From: Desulforegula conservatrix Mb1Pa | Lineage (GTDB): Bacteria; Desulfobacterota; Desulfobacteria; Desulfobacterales; Desulforegulaceae | Direction of reading: 5' to 3' | DNA length: 64,000 nucleotides | Assembly (NCBI RefSeq): GCF_000426225.1 | Contig: NZ_AUEY01000005.1 | Coordinates: forward strand, 81,652-145,651 | In this document: positions 8,953 through 18,808 of the stretch, piece after piece | Layout of the letters: each line of letters starts with the position of its first letter | Position numbering within the stretch: position 1 is the first letter of the stretch | Made by a program: the position numbers and the translations under genes | Notes under the pieces: generated by a model | Told to the model about the DNA's origin: nothing | Database searches by the model: none | The model's input: the letters and a program-made list of their open reading frames with translations, nothing else

Positions 8953-10953
8953 TCAGAAAAGTTCGACATTATTGCCAAAATCATCATCCTTGTTTTTTTG
9001 ACCTGGTTTTTCAGACTCTTCGGCCGCATTGGAATCAATGACTTCTTTTTTCAGGATTTCTTCTCCATTTTCACTGACAGTTCCCGCATCGTTACTGTCA
9101 GTCGTATCAAACAGCTCTATATTGTCCCACAGCTCGACAGGCGCTTCGGCTGCCATAACCGCTTTTGTTTTTGAGGCCAGCATCTTTTCATGAACTTCTC
9201 TCTGCTGTTGCATTGTGTAAGTTTCTGCGAGACTGTCCGCAGATTCCGCCATATATGAACCCTGATTTTGAGTCCATGGCTCAAGGGCTACCAGATCATT
9301 CTCTATTCCCGATTTTATTTTTCCGAAATCTTTGGCAAGAATTTTAATGAAATCAAGATCTTTAACTGTTTCTGATATTGTCGAGCCTAATTCAGAGGCC
9401 TTTATTTTTGCGGCCGATTTTTTCCGCTCAAACAGATCATAGGTTTCCGCAAGCATTCTGGTTGTTTTTTCCAGATACACATAGGATTCATCATCTTTCA
9501 GATCCATTGAATTCAGTTTTTCGATCTGTTTGTTCGTATCCGAGATTATGACGTTTACCTCAGAGACTATTTCATTGATCTGGTTTGAAAGTCCCACAAG
9601 GATCTGGGCCAGTTCTTCGAGTGTTCTTCCCTCTGCTCCGAGATGGGCCGCCTTGATGATGGCGTTCAGGGCTATCAGATGGGTGTCTGTGTTTACCCTG
9701 TCCACTGTTTTCATATATTCAGAAAGTCTTGATGCCGTAGATCCTGCCTTGGCCGTGACTTCTTTAAGTATGTCCGCGATTGCCCTTGATCTTTTCATGA
9801 GCAAGGCCAGCTCTGAAAAAGACTGTTTCAGGCGCCGGAAAGGATCCCTATCCTTTGAGGCTGCATCTTCTTCTGTCTGGAGGTCGTTTATGAGGTTTTC
9901 TATGTTTGATTTTATTTCCGCAAACGCATTCCCGCATTTATGAAATACTTCTTCAACTTCCTCTGACATCGCTGCAAGCTGTGCATGCTGAAGATTGATT
10001 ATTGCGTAAGCAGCCCCGATTCTCTCATTTTTTGCCTCTGATCCGGCGCCGGCTGAGATGGCTTCCCTGACCCTTGATTCCGCTTCGTTCAGAGAGCTGC
10101 TCATATGCTCTATCCTCTGGCGCATGCTGTCGTGAAACTGCATCTGCATAACGATTTCGCCGGTCTGTCTGGAGATCTTTCCCGAATTATACGTGGCCTT
10201 TTCCATGATGTTTCTTGAAAGTACCATCAGGTTTTCTATGTCATTTACAGCTTCTTTTACTGTGGATGAGGCATCCTCAGCCATTTCTCCAAATTCGGCA
10301 AGGCCGGATTCAATGCTTTTTGTGGCTGTCTGCTGGGCTTTTCTGGCATTTTCCGCATCTTCTCTTATGGCCGAGATTATCTCGATGATTTTTTCGGAAA
10401 GTGGTCTCATTTCTTCTGAAATGAACCCGAACATTTCGTTCGCAGCCGGTGATCTTCTGCTTTCAATTTTTATATTAAGTCCAACAGATCTGAAAAAACC
10501 CGCAGCTTTCTCAAATGAGTCACACAATCTGAAAAGCTTGTTCAAATTTCCTGAAATGGCTGCCATATCCGCTGATTTTTCGTGCACAAGATTTCTGTAT
10601 GCATCAAGATCTTTCAGTGCTTTATCCGCAATCTCACCCGCGCTGTTTATGCCCCCGTTGCCGTCTTCTTTGCCTATCTGTTCTGCTGCCTCATTAATCA
10701 GGCACAGGAGATCCGATATGTTTTTATGAAAACTGAAAAGACCGCTTCCGAGCCGAGTGAAATTGTTTTCTGATTTTTTGCTCCTTGAAACAAGGCCTGC
10801 GCCTGATTTATTTATATTTTCAATTACTTCGTACATTGCTTTATTGGAAGGAACCATGGCTGGCTTATGGCTGAAAAAGGCAGACAGTCTTCCCCCTGTT
10901 TTTATGATTAGATTCCTGATTGAATTTATTAATCTGGGAGTCGGATTCTTCAA
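8953..10953 (-). CDS. Soluble MCP-like coiled-coil protein with CheZ-like motif
   Basis: 666 residues, mostly helical coiled coil, with no transmembrane segment or signal peptide. Residues 424-465 (HLIALNAIIKAAHLGAEGRT followed by LEELAQILVGLSNQI) align by eye with the chemoreceptor hairpin tip, though diverged. A second, weaker copy is seen at about 155-190. Between them, FHDSMRQRI (Asp275, Gln279) resembles the CheZ phosphatase motif FQDxxGQxI. The acidic C-terminal 70 residues hold two copies of an N(I/V)ELF motif, one at the very C-terminus. The start codon is TTG, preceded by AAGAGG. First gene of the chemotaxis operon. It could be a receptor-array component, a CheY-P phosphatase, or both; the assignment is an inference. 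Confidence 0.7.
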   Translation of the reverse strand: MKNPTPRLINSIRNLIIKTGGRLSAFFSHKPAMVPSNKAMYEVIENINKSGAGLVSRSKKSENNFTRLGSGLFSFHKNISDLLCLINEAAEQIGKEDGNGGINSAGEIADKALKDLDAYRNLVHEKSADMAAISGNLNKLFRLCDSFEKAAGFFRSVGLNIKIESRRSPAANEMFGFISEEMRPLSEKIIEIISAIREDAENARKAQQTATKSIESGLAEFGEMAEDASSTVKEAVNDIENLMVLSRNIMEKATYNSGKISRQTGEIVMQMQFHDSMRQRIEHMSSSLNEAESRVREAISAGAGSEAKNERIGAAYAIINLQHAQLAAMSEEVEEVFHKCGNAFAEIKSNIENLINDLQTEEDAASKDRDPFRRLKQSFSELALLMKRSRAIADILKEVTAKAGSTASRLSEYMKTVDRVNTDTHLIALNAIIKAAHLGAEGRTLEELAQILVGLSNQINEIVSEVNVIISDTNKQIEKLNSMDLKDDESYVYLEKTTRMLAETYDLFERKKSAAKIKASELGSTISETVKDLDFIKILAKDFGKIKSGIENDLVALEPWTQNQGSYMAESADSLAETYTMQQQREVHEKMLASKTKAVMAAEAPVELWDNIELFDTTDSNDAGTVSENGEEILKKEVIDSNAAEESEKPGQKNKDDDFGNNVELF

Positions 10954-11386
10954 GAAAAGCCTCTTGATGTCTGTTTATGGTCTTGGGGAACCCTGGAATA
11001 AAGCGGCCGCCCAAAGAGTCATTTGGATAAAGCCTGGATTAGAATTGGAATTATTAAATGGAATTACTGATCAGTAAAACTGGACAAGGTATCAAAAAGT
11101 CCGATTACAGTCATTCCGGAGCAGGACGGAATCCAGAAACAGCTGAAATTATAAAGATGCCGGATCAAGTCCTGCATGACGACAAGGCCATTTTTAGACT
11201 TTTTGCGATTCCATCTAACTTGAATAATGTTCGGATTTTATGATGTATGCTGAAAATTAAGACAAAAACAATGTCTTGTTTTTTTATAGCGTTTCCTCAA
11301 GATAAGATCAATCAATTTAACCCACGTCAAAACAGGCCTCAATGATACTGATCTTGTATTCAGCTGCATCAAATAAAGATCCTACA
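10954..11386. other. Non-coding gap left of hybrid kinase
   Basis: This 433-base gap lies between the end of a hybrid kinase and the head of the chemotaxis operon. It holds one copy of the composite palindromic repeat (11084-11215) and presumably the chemotaxis promoter near 10960-11080, although I could not pick a convincing -35/-10 pair. A short open frame at 11058-11243 is made of the repeat and is not a gene. Confidence 0.6.
11084..11215. repeat. Composite palindromic repeat, copy A
   Basis: One of seven related elements of about 130 bp in the window. Structure: an outer GCAAAAAGTC-type end (here degenerate, ATCAAAAAGTC), a palindrome of the form GTCATTCCGGnGCAGGnCGGAAT, a spacer, a second palindrome GATGCCGGATCAAGTCnnGCATGAC, and an inverted outer end GACTTTTTGCG. 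Both inner hairpins can fold. No coding capacity. Confidence 0.85.
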
Positions 11387-13180
11387 TTATCTCGGATGAA
11401 GAATTGAATTCAGGACTGTGGGGTAGAATATTTCCATTGATATGGGTTTTGAAATATAGTCATCCATCCCGGCCAAAAGACATTTTTCCCTGTCTCCCCT
11501 CATGGCGTGGGCAGTTAAGGCGATGATAGGGGTATTTTGGTTTTCCCCGGACTTCCTGATAATTTTTGTGGCCTCGATTCCCGATACCACAGGCATCTGA
11601 ACATCCATGATGATAAGATCAAATGTCAGGGTTGAAAGATGATCAAGTGCTTCCTGGCCATTTTTTGCACATACAGGGAAAATGTCTATTTTTGAAAGCA
11701 TTTTTTCACATAGCTCCCTGTTTACGGGGTGATCTTCTGCAAGCAGGACTTTCAGTTCTTTTTTCCCTTTTGAGGCCAGATGGTCATGGACATGCTTTTT
11801 GTAAAGTTCCAGATCCAGTCCGTTTTGCCCGGTTTTTTCATGAGAGCGGCCTGATAATGATTCAAGGCCAGGTTGTGAATACGGTAATGTTATGGTGAAG
11901 GTAAATAAGGAGCCTTTGCCTTTTTCGCTTTCTACTTCAATTTTTCCGTTCATCAGGGATGCGAGCTGTCTTGATATGGCAAGTCCCAGACCTGTGCCAC
12001 CATATTTTCTTGTCATTGAACCGTCAATCTGGCTGAAAGCCTTGAAAAGACGGTCTATTTTGTCTTTGTCCATTCCTATGCCAGCGTCTTTTATCATGAA
12101 GCTTACGCAAGCTTCATGTTCATTTTTCCAGGAACATTCCAGCTCTATCTGAACATCCCTGTTTTCAGAAAATTTAACGGCATTGTCAGCGAGGTTCATT
12201 ACAATCTGCTTTATTCTCAGTGCATCGCCCATAAGAAGACCTGGAAAAGATTCTGATTTATCGAATATGATGTTTATTCCCTTTTCCAGGGCTCTTGGAG
12301 TCAATGTGTCAATTATCTCTTCGATTATTTTTTCAGGCTTGAATAAATCAGGGTAGATTATCAGCTGACGGGCCTCTATCTTTGAAAAATCCAGAATGTC
12401 GTTTAAAAGATCAAGCAGATTTTCACCGCACGAGTTTATAAGATTCAGGTAATGCATCTGCTCGTCTGACAGTTCTGTATCCATGAGAATTTTTGTCATT
12501 CCCATAACTCCGTTCATGGGAGTTCTTATCTCATGGCTCATATTTGCAAGAAAAAGGCTTTTTGCCTGGCTTGCAGCTTCAGCTGCTTTTTTTGCCATTT
12601 CAAGGGCCTGTTCAGCGAGTTTTCTTGGTGTTATATCCCTTGTGACTCCTCTGAAGCCTGTCGGAGTGCCATTATGGTTTTTCATGAGTGTAATGGAGGT
12701 TTCGAGGAACCTTGGATTCCCGTCCTTATGGATGATTTCGTAAGCGACTCCCCGCATGGGTTCGCCGTTTTTATAAACTTTGTTGAATGCCTCGTAGAGG
12801 TTTTTAGCGTTTTCAGGAGTCATATAGGCCCTGTTATTCATGGCTAACATTTCTTCTGCGCTATAACCAAGGACTTTGGTTATTCCCTGATTGACAAACA
12901 AGGTTTTCCCTGAAAGATCCACCTCGTAATATCCGTCTTCGATCTCATTCAGGATTTCCTGATGCTTTTTAAGTATATGGGATTGATTTACTACCCGTCT
13001 GTACCATAAAAGCGAAGCTATTGACCCTCCTGCGGAAATCCCAAGAATAAAGTCCAGGTTTGGCGTGTTTTTGATGTTCAGGATATTGGTGAATTCAGGG
13101 CGCAGGAATAGCATCCCTGCAAATGCGGCGAGGGCTGCGAGAAGAAAAGCTATGACATTTTTTTTAATCTTGTGCTTCAT
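11387..13180 (-). CDS. Membrane hybrid histidine kinase (PAS-HisKA-HATPase-REC)
   Basis: 597 residues. Two membrane segments (about 8-26 and 43-60) with a very short periplasmic loop; a PAS domain at about 75-190; HisKA with His216 in [19 protein letters not shown]; HATPase with N-box and [10 protein letters not shown]; and a C-terminal receiver with Asp526 in [10 protein letters not shown]. The hybrid layout implies onward transfer to an HPt or a separate regulator, neither of which is adjacent. The signal is unknown. It is transcribed alone. Confidence 0.92.
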   Translation of the reverse strand: MKHKIKKNVIAFLLAALAAFAGMLFLRPEFTNILNIKNTPNLDFILGISAGGSIASLLWYRRVVNQSHILKKHQEILNEIEDGYYEVDLSGKTLFVNQGITKVLGYSAEEMLAMNNRAYMTPENAKNLYEAFNKVYKNGEPMRGVAYEIIHKDGNPRFLETSITLMKNHNGTPTGFRGVTRDITPRKLAEQALEMAKKAAEAASQAKSLFLANMSHEIRTPMNGVMGMTKILMDTELSDEQMHYLNLINSCGENLLDLLNDILDFSKIEARQLIIYPDLFKPEKIIEEIIDTLTPRALEKGINIIFDKSESFPGLLMGDALRIKQIVMNLADNAVKFSENRDVQIELECSWKNEHEACVSFMIKDAGIGMDKDKIDRLFKAFSQIDGSMTRKYGGTGLGLAISRQLASLMNGKIEVESEKGKGSLFTFTITLPYSQPGLESLSGRSHEKTGQNGLDLELYKKHVHDHLASKGKKELKVLLAEDHPVNRELCEKMLSKIDIFPVCAKNGQEALDHLSTLTFDLIIMDVQMPVVSGIEATKIIRKSGENQNTPIIALTAHAMRGDREKCLLAGMDDYISKPISMEIFYPTVLNSILHPR

Positions 13181-13462
13181 TTAGATAGTATTTGTGCCGA
13201 GATGATTACGCTTAAGGCATTTTGAGCGGCAAGTGTCTTATGTCGAACTTTATCGATACTAACAGCATTTCATCCTGTTTGGTATAAAAAAGTCTTTTTT
13301 TTGTTGGCTATCTTCTTATTAAATCAAGATTTATAATGTAGATCGGATTAGAGCGTTCTTTGCTCGTAATCCGACATAAATCTTCGCTATTTCAACAGTA
13401 TTGCATTCTGTATAGTCCCCGGAGTTATTGCGTTTTATGATGAAAGTGAATCACCATGGCGG
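13181..13462. other. Non-coding gap with GTCGGATTA hairpin
   Basis: A 282-base gap between the acetolactate decarboxylase stop and the hybrid kinase start. A short hairpin of the GTCGGATTA family lies at 13338-13375 (GATCGGATTA / TAATCCGAC arms). No gene, tRNA or clear terminator was seen. Confidence 0.6.
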
Positions 13463-14236
13463 TCATTTTTCAATTTTCTGAAGATCAGCGTTTCTGTTTT
13501 TTGTGAGATCAGTTCCGCCGAACACATCATCATCTTTTGGAAGAACCATATAGAAACCATTGCATATGTCTATTTTGCATTCGGCATTTTTTGTTTCAAA
13601 GGAAAGTATGTGACCGCCTTTTGTCCTGTCTTTTGAAAGAAAATGAAGATGATATCCTGGGACATTTAACCCTTTGACAAAAGGCGGACATCTGAATCCG
13701 ACGATTGTTCCACTTATATTCCTCATTTTGAATCTCGGCTGATTTTTTGTTATTTCAGAAAGAGGGGAGTAGGGCTTTCTCTGGGCAGGGACGCTTCTTG
13801 TTTCCATAAAACTGAAGTCACCATCAATTCTTATGGCGCAAAACAGGTTTTTGTTTGGAGAGGCCATATCTATGATGTCTTCCATGGCTTTAAAATCAGT
13901 TTTATTTTCAATTGTTACGGTTTTTTCAGGCTTGAAATCGCAAATGGAGGCAAAAGGGCTTCCCGTATTCAAATCAGGAGAATAAACATTCCCGTCAGCC
14001 TTGATCTGGTAAATTTTCCCGTCAAGCACGACCATTTCTCCATCAAGCCCCTGAAAAGTTCCGAGACCGAAATCCCCGTTTTGGAGAAGTTCTCCGCACG
14101 ACATATGACCGTCATAATTGCCGGCAATAAGAGAATCAATTGTGGAAATCTGCATTATTGTGTCAGGCCTTGATATTGAACAGCCTGAGAAGATAATGCA
14201 CAGAATGGAAAGATAAATAAATGTTGTTTTTTTCAT
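13463..14236 (-). CDS. budA: Lipoprotein alpha-acetolactate decarboxylase
   Basis: 257 residues. Converts 2-acetolactate to acetoin. GDFGLGTFQGLDGEMVVLDGKI near residue 54 and GYHLHFLSKDRTKGGHIL near residue 200 are family hallmarks; the second holds the HxH plus His zinc ligands. The N-terminus is a lipoprotein signal with lipobox FSGC (Cys19), so the mature protein should be lipid-anchored outside the cytoplasm. Most family members are cytosolic, though a secreted Brevibacillus enzyme is known. It overlaps the upstream transporter gene by four bases (ATGA), so the two are co-translated. No acetolactate synthase gene is nearby. Confidence 0.9.
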   Translation of the reverse strand: MKKTTFIYLSILCIIFSGCSISRPDTIMQISTIDSLIAGNYDGHMSCGELLQNGDFGLGTFQGLDGEMVVLDGKIYQIKADGNVYSPDLNTGSPFASICDFKPEKTVTIENKTDFKAMEDIIDMASPNKNLFCAIRIDGDFSFMETRSVPAQRKPYSPLSEITKNQPRFKMRNISGTIVGFRCPPFVKGLNVPGYHLHFLSKDRTKGGHILSFETKNAECKIDICNGFYMVLPKDDDVFGGTDLTKNRNADLQKIEK

Positions 14237-15414
14237 AATGAGCTCACCTTTTTATTTGCTGAAATTCTTTGAAGTGTAATCCACATCCCCAGCATCAAAC
14301 ATCCTGCAACAAGGCTTACCACCCCTATTGTCCTGATCTTGTTTTCCCAGTCCAGGGATATCATCCACATTGAAATGGCGCCGAATATGAAATATGAAAA
14401 AATCATGATGGATGATGCGGCTCCGGCGTTTTTGTCCACCTGCTCAAGAACGAGATTGTTGCTTGGTGGACGGCTCAGGCCTATGGAAAAAGTCAAAAGA
14501 GCCATTGGCAGGGCAAGGCTGTATGGGCCATGTCCGGCAAAAAGCAGCATCCATAAACCTCCTGTCAGGATTCCGATAAATCCGGCTGTCATAAGATGTT
14601 TTGATGACATTACCCTTAGAAGTCTTGAGCATGAAAACGAACCCGCCATGAAGGCCAGCGCGTTTGCTCCGAAGAAGTATCCGAAGGTCTGTTCTGTAAG
14701 TCCGAGCCTTGTGATGTATATGTCCGCAGAACCGCCAATGAACGCAAAAAGCGGAAACGCTGCTATGGCGACCATTATGGCGTAACCCATGAACTTCACA
14801 TTCTTGAAAAGATATATGTAACCTGAGGCAAGTTCAGATACCTTTACTTTAATTGGATTTTTAAGGGTTTCTTCCATTTTGTAAACCCCGGCGAGTGAAA
14901 TTGCCCCGAGAATCGCCTGGGACACAAAAATCCACGGCCATGAAAACCATTTTAAGAGCCATCCACCTAAAACAGGGGCGAGCATTGGCGCAAGCGATAC
15001 TATCACGGCGATCACTGCCAGAATCTGTTCCCTTTCTTTTCCAGTAAAAAGATCCTTACTGATCGCCATGGCAAGGGTCGCTGCAGCTGCAGCTCCTGCT
15101 GCCTGGATTATTCTTGAAACAATAAGGCTTTCCGCGTTTGGAGAAAGAGCGCAGAGAATGCATGCCAGAATATATAAACCTATTCCAGCCATGAGCGGCG
15201 GTCTTCTTCCGTATCTGTCGGAGACAGGCCCGTAAACCAGAAGCGAAATGCAGTAGGCTATGAAAAAGCAGACAAGCGTCAGATTAATGACTGACAATGG
15301 CTGGTTCCACTGCTTCTGAAGAGTTGGTATTGCAGGGAGGTACATGTCTGTCGCAAGTGGTGGAAATGCGGTCAGAAGGGCTAACAAAGGGAGCTTTTTG
15401 TTCATGGTATACAA
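14233..15414 (-). CDS. Bcr/CflA-type MFS drug exporter
   Basis: About 390 residues, 12 membrane segments, major facilitator superfamily DHA1. The loop 2-3 motif GPVSDRYGRRPPLMAG and an early PPLATDMYLPAIPTLQ segment are typical of Bcr/CflA proteins. An alternative start three codons in (MNKKLPLL, 15405) is possible. Its stop overlaps the start of the lipoprotein acetolactate decarboxylase, which suggests a joint role, perhaps export of a metabolite or protection from one; this is inference. The substrate is unknown. Confidence 0.9.
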   Translation of the reverse strand: MYTMNKKLPLLALLTAFPPLATDMYLPAIPTLQKQWNQPLSVINLTLVCFFIAYCISLLVYGPVSDRYGRRPPLMAGIGLYILACILCALSPNAESLIVSRIIQAAGAAAAATLAMAISKDLFTGKEREQILAVIAVIVSLAPMLAPVLGGWLLKWFSWPWIFVSQAILGAISLAGVYKMEETLKNPIKVKVSELASGYIYLFKNVKFMGYAIMVAIAAFPLFAFIGGSADIYITRLGLTEQTFGYFFGANALAFMAGSFSCSRLLRVMSSKHLMTAGFIGILTGGLWMLLFAGHGPYSLALPMALLTFSIGLSRPPSNNLVLEQVDKNAGAASSIMIFSYFIFGAISMWMISLDWENKIRTIGVVSLVAGCLMLGMWITLQRISANKKVSSL

Positions 15415-15450
15415 CTTTATTTTAAAATGGGCCTTTGGGGCAAATTAACA

Positions 15451-15501
15451 AAAGCCCGATTAAATCGGATCTAATCAGACCCAATCGGGCTTTGTTTTTT
15501 T
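15451..15501 (-). terminator. Hairpin between hsdR and exporter gene
   Basis: Inverted arms AAAGCCCGATT (15451-15461) and AATCGGGCTTT (15483-15493) around a 21-base loop, with a T-rich flank on both sides. It lies downstream of hsdR on the same strand and upstream of the exporter gene, so it probably ends the hsdR transcript; it could also act as an attenuator for the exporter. Confidence 0.55.
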
Positions 15502-15557
15502 AACTTCAGAGAATCACATACTTATAAATATAGCGCTTTTCAATGCTTTTTAAATTT

Positions 15558-15688
15558 GACAAGGTCGCAATAAGTCAGATTGCCGTCATTCCGGCGCAGG
15601 CCGGAATCCAGAAGCGGCTAAAATTACAAAGATGCCGAATCAAGTCCGGCATGACGCTTAAGCCATTTTTAGACTTTTTGCGAGACCA
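15558..15688. repeat. Composite palindromic repeat, copy B
   Basis: Well-preserved copy: GGTCGCAATAAGTC end, palindrome GTCATTCCGGCGCAGG with its arm, palindrome ending AGTCCGGCATGAC, and GACTTTTTGCGAGACC end. Its right edge abuts the hsdR stop codon, so the insertion took place at or very near the 3' end of hsdR. Confidence 0.9.
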
Positions 15689-18600
15689 TCAAGCCTGGCT
15701 GAAATTCCTTAAATCCTCATAAAGATTGGCGTGCATTAATAGAATATTTTTAAGATCTATCCTTATCTTTTCAGAATCAATGGCCTGTTTACTCATGACA
15801 CTGTGGGCCGCGAAAGCGTCTATTATGGCGTTCATTATCTCGCCTGCAAGATCAGGAGAGTTTGAAAACTGTTCCTTTGTGTTGTTCAAGGCCTGCTGCC
15901 TCAGAATTTCAGATTCAAGCAGCTTGCCTTTTAGCGCATGGTTCACATAAACAAGCCTGTCATTATCCGTGAGATCGCCTTCAAAAAGCTCATTCAGCTT
16001 TGAAATAAGCTCTTCAAGAAATACTCTCTGCTTTTCATTTACTGCGCCTGTTCCAGCTTCTGCCACAGGATAGAGCTTCGGATTTTCTCCGTTTGCGCCA
16101 AGCGGAACATCCTGTCTGCCCTTGTTTTTCAGGTTATGATGGGTGAGAACAAGCTTTGAAAGGTCTATGGAATCCCTTTCCCTGCCAAATGCCAGAAGCG
16201 GAAGAAGTCTCTTGTAAAACATATGACGTTTTTCAATCGCAGTGTTTCCATAGTCGAAAATCTGGGAAAGAAAGGAATATATTCTCTGATAGGTTCCAAT
16301 GTCTTTTTTGAAAAGAAGCAGGGCATTAATCTCGTTCTGGGCGTCTGTTTCAGCCTGACTGTCTTTTCTGGCTTTCGCGTTTTTAAGATCCTCCACGGCA
16401 TTCTTGTATTTCTGCAAAAGCCTCTGGCTGACCGGCTCTATGGCAGCAACAAGATCGCTTTGTCTGGATTTTTCGTTAAGCTCGACATTAACAACCCTGT
16501 CTATCTCAAAATCATCATAATAACCGGCTGAATCAAGCTTCATGCGCAGATCATAGACAAGATTCGGGTCTGAAACTCCTGAAAGCTCGGCAGTGGTGTA
16601 ATATGTTTTAAATGCCTCAAGAACATCTTCAGGCTCATTCACAAAATCGACTATGAAAGTTGTGTCCTTGCCCGGATATGAACGGTTCAGGCGGGAAAGT
16701 GTCTGTACCGCCTGAATTCCCGAAAGCTTTTTGTCCACATACATTCCGCATAAAAGGGGCTGATCGAATCCTGTCTGGAATTTGTTTGCCACAAGGAGAA
16801 TCTGGTATTCGTCCGTATTGAATGCCTCTCTTATGTCCCTGCCTTTGAGACCGGAATTCATGGCAGAGGATGTTTCAGTAAATGGATCTTCCCCGGAATC
16901 CTTATCAATCACCTCGCCGGAAAAGGCCACAAGGGTTCCCATTTTTAAGCCCTGTTCCCTGATGTATTTGTCCATGGCAAGTTTCCAGCGCACGGCCTCG
17001 ATTCTGCTTGCCACAACAACCATTGCCTTTCCTTTTCCTTCAAGAAGAGGAGAAACATTTTCCAGAAAATGCTCGACAACAACCTGAACCTTTTGGGAAA
17101 TATTATAAGGATGAAGCTTTACCCAGCGCATTATGCCTTTCATGGCCTCGCTGCGCTCAACCTCTTTTTCTGACAGCTCCTTTCCTGAACTTGCAAGCTT
17201 GAAAGCAAGTTTATATGGCGTGTAATTTTTCAGAACATCCAGAATGAAACCTTCTTCTATGGCCTGACGCATGGAATAGACATGAAATGGCTCCGGAAGA
17301 TTATCAGGCCCGGCAGGAAGCCCTGGTTTCGGCCTTGTTCCGAAAAGCTCTATTGTCTTTGCTTTCGGGGTCGCAGTGAATGCGACGTATGTGATTCCGC
17401 TCTCTGATGCCCTTGCCGTCATCTGTGCGGCAAGAATATCTTCGGTTCCTATTTCTCCGCCGTCCGAGAGTTCTTTCAGTTCTTCCGCGTTCAGCACAGC
17501 CTTTAGTTTTGCGGCAGCGTCTCCGGTCTGGGAAGAATGAGCCTCGTCAGCAATTACTGCAAAGCGTTTGTTTTGAGTGGCCGAGAGTTCCTGAACAGCT
17601 TTTAAAGCAAAAGGAAAGGTCTGAATTGTGCAGACAACAATCTTTTTTCCGCCTGATAATGCCTTGGCAAGCTCTCCGCTCTTGCTTGTGCCTTCGCCTT
17701 TTATTGTGGCAACAACTCCGGTGGTTCTCTCAAAATCAAAAATTGCTTCCTGAAGCTGGGTGTCGAGGACTGTTCTGTCTGAAACCACAAGAACAGTATC
17801 AAAAAGCTTTTCATGGTTTGAATCATGAAGATCAGCCAGAAAATGGGCAGTCCAGGCAATGGAGTTTGTTTTTCCAGATCCTGCCGAATGCTGGATAAGA
17901 TATTTCTGGCCAGGGCCGTCTTCAAGAACCTTGGCGAGCATTTTTCTTGTCGCGTCGAGCTGGTGAAAGCGGGGGAATATGATCTTTTTAATCTGCTTTT
18001 TTTTGTCTTTCTGGCTGACAATATACCTGCCTATTATCTCGAGAAAGCTTTCCCTTTCCCATATTTCCTCCCAGAGATAGGCCGTTCTGTGGCCTTTTTC
18101 GTTTAAAGGATTTCCGGCAGCTCCGCCATCTCCCTTGTTGAATGGAAGAAAAAACGTCGAAGCTCCTTGAAGATGGGTTGTCATGCGGACTTCCATGTTA
18201 CTGACCGCAAAATGAACAAGTGCGCCATTCGGAAAGGAAAGAACAGGTTCAGAAGTTTGCTGGCCCTTTGGTTTGGGATGCCTGTCAAATCTGTACTGGT
18301 CAACGGCATCTTCGACGGACTGGGTGAAATCTGTCTTAAGCTCGCATGTGGCGACAGCGATTCCATTAACGAAAAGAACAAGGTCTATGCAGTTTTCATT
18401 GAAAAGGGAATATCGTAACTGACGGACAATTCTCAGCCTGTTTGCTGAATATTTGGAAAGGATATCAGGATTCATGGCAAGGGCTGGCTTGAACTGGCTC
18501 ATGGAAATGGGAGATCTCAAGCCTATCATTTCAAAGCCGTGCCTGATTATTTCAAGCGTTCCGCGCTGGTTTATGGAATCCCTTAAACGGCTTAAAACAG

Positions 18601-18808
18601 CATCAGCCGCGTTTGTTCCGTGACTTTTTTCGAGCGCTTCCCAGGATTTTGGCTGGGTTGACCTTATCCATTCGATGACATCAGGCGGGAAAAGGGCGGT
18701 TTTTCTGTCATAAAGCTTTGCGTCGTCCTTTGAATAGATCCAGCCTTTGGATAAAAGTGACCCGCAGATCTCGTCCTCGAAACTGATTTCCTTGTGCAGA
18801 CTGCTCAT
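15689..18808 (-). CDS. hsdR: Type I restriction endonuclease subunit R
   Basis: 1039 residues. Motor and nuclease subunit of a type I restriction system. The N-terminal nuclease core is Asp142 with E156-L-K158 (TCELKTDF). The SF2 translocase follows: Walker A QHSAGSGKT at about 307-314, DEAH in VIADEAHSSQTG near 420, then motif VAFTATP and later helicase motifs (ANKFQTGFDQP). The C-terminal third is the subunit-binding region. Its ATG overlaps the hsdS stop by four bases. Full length with no visible frameshift. Confidence 0.96.
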   Translation of the reverse strand: MSSLHKEISFEDEICGSLLSKGWIYSKDDAKLYDRKTALFPPDVIEWIRSTQPKSWEALEKSHGTNAADAVLSRLRDSINQRGTLEIIRHGFEMIGLRSPISMSQFKPALAMNPDILSKYSANRLRIVRQLRYSLFNENCIDLVLFVNGIAVATCELKTDFTQSVEDAVDQYRFDRHPKPKGQQTSEPVLSFPNGALVHFAVSNMEVRMTTHLQGASTFFLPFNKGDGGAAGNPLNEKGHRTAYLWEEIWERESFLEIIGRYIVSQKDKKKQIKKIIFPRFHQLDATRKMLAKVLEDGPGQKYLIQHSAGSGKTNSIAWTAHFLADLHDSNHEKLFDTVLVVSDRTVLDTQLQEAIFDFERTTGVVATIKGEGTSKSGELAKALSGGKKIVVCTIQTFPFALKAVQELSATQNKRFAVIADEAHSSQTGDAAAKLKAVLNAEELKELSDGGEIGTEDILAAQMTARASESGITYVAFTATPKAKTIELFGTRPKPGLPAGPDNLPEPFHVYSMRQAIEEGFILDVLKNYTPYKLAFKLASSGKELSEKEVERSEAMKGIMRWVKLHPYNISQKVQVVVEHFLENVSPLLEGKGKAMVVVASRIEAVRWKLAMDKYIREQGLKMGTLVAFSGEVIDKDSGEDPFTETSSAMNSGLKGRDIREAFNTDEYQILLVANKFQTGFDQPLLCGMYVDKKLSGIQAVQTLSRLNRSYPGKDTTFIVDFVNEPEDVLEAFKTYYTTAELSGVSDPNLVYDLRMKLDSAGYYDDFEIDRVVNVELNEKSRQSDLVAAIEPVSQRLLQKYKNAVEDLKNAKARKDSQAETDAQNEINALLLFKKDIGTYQRIYSFLSQIFDYGNTAIEKRHMFYKRLLPLLAFGRERDSIDLSKLVLTHHNLKNKGRQDVPLGANGENPKLYPVAEAGTGAVNEKQRVFLEELISKLNELFEGDLTDNDRLVYVNHALKGKLLESEILRQQALNNTKEQFSNSPDLAGEIMNAIIDAFAAHSVMSKQAIDSEKIRIDLKNILLMHANLYEDLRNFSQA

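Noticed and set aside
11058..11243. 61-codon frame on the plus strand
   Set aside because: Most of it is the composite palindromic repeat copy A.
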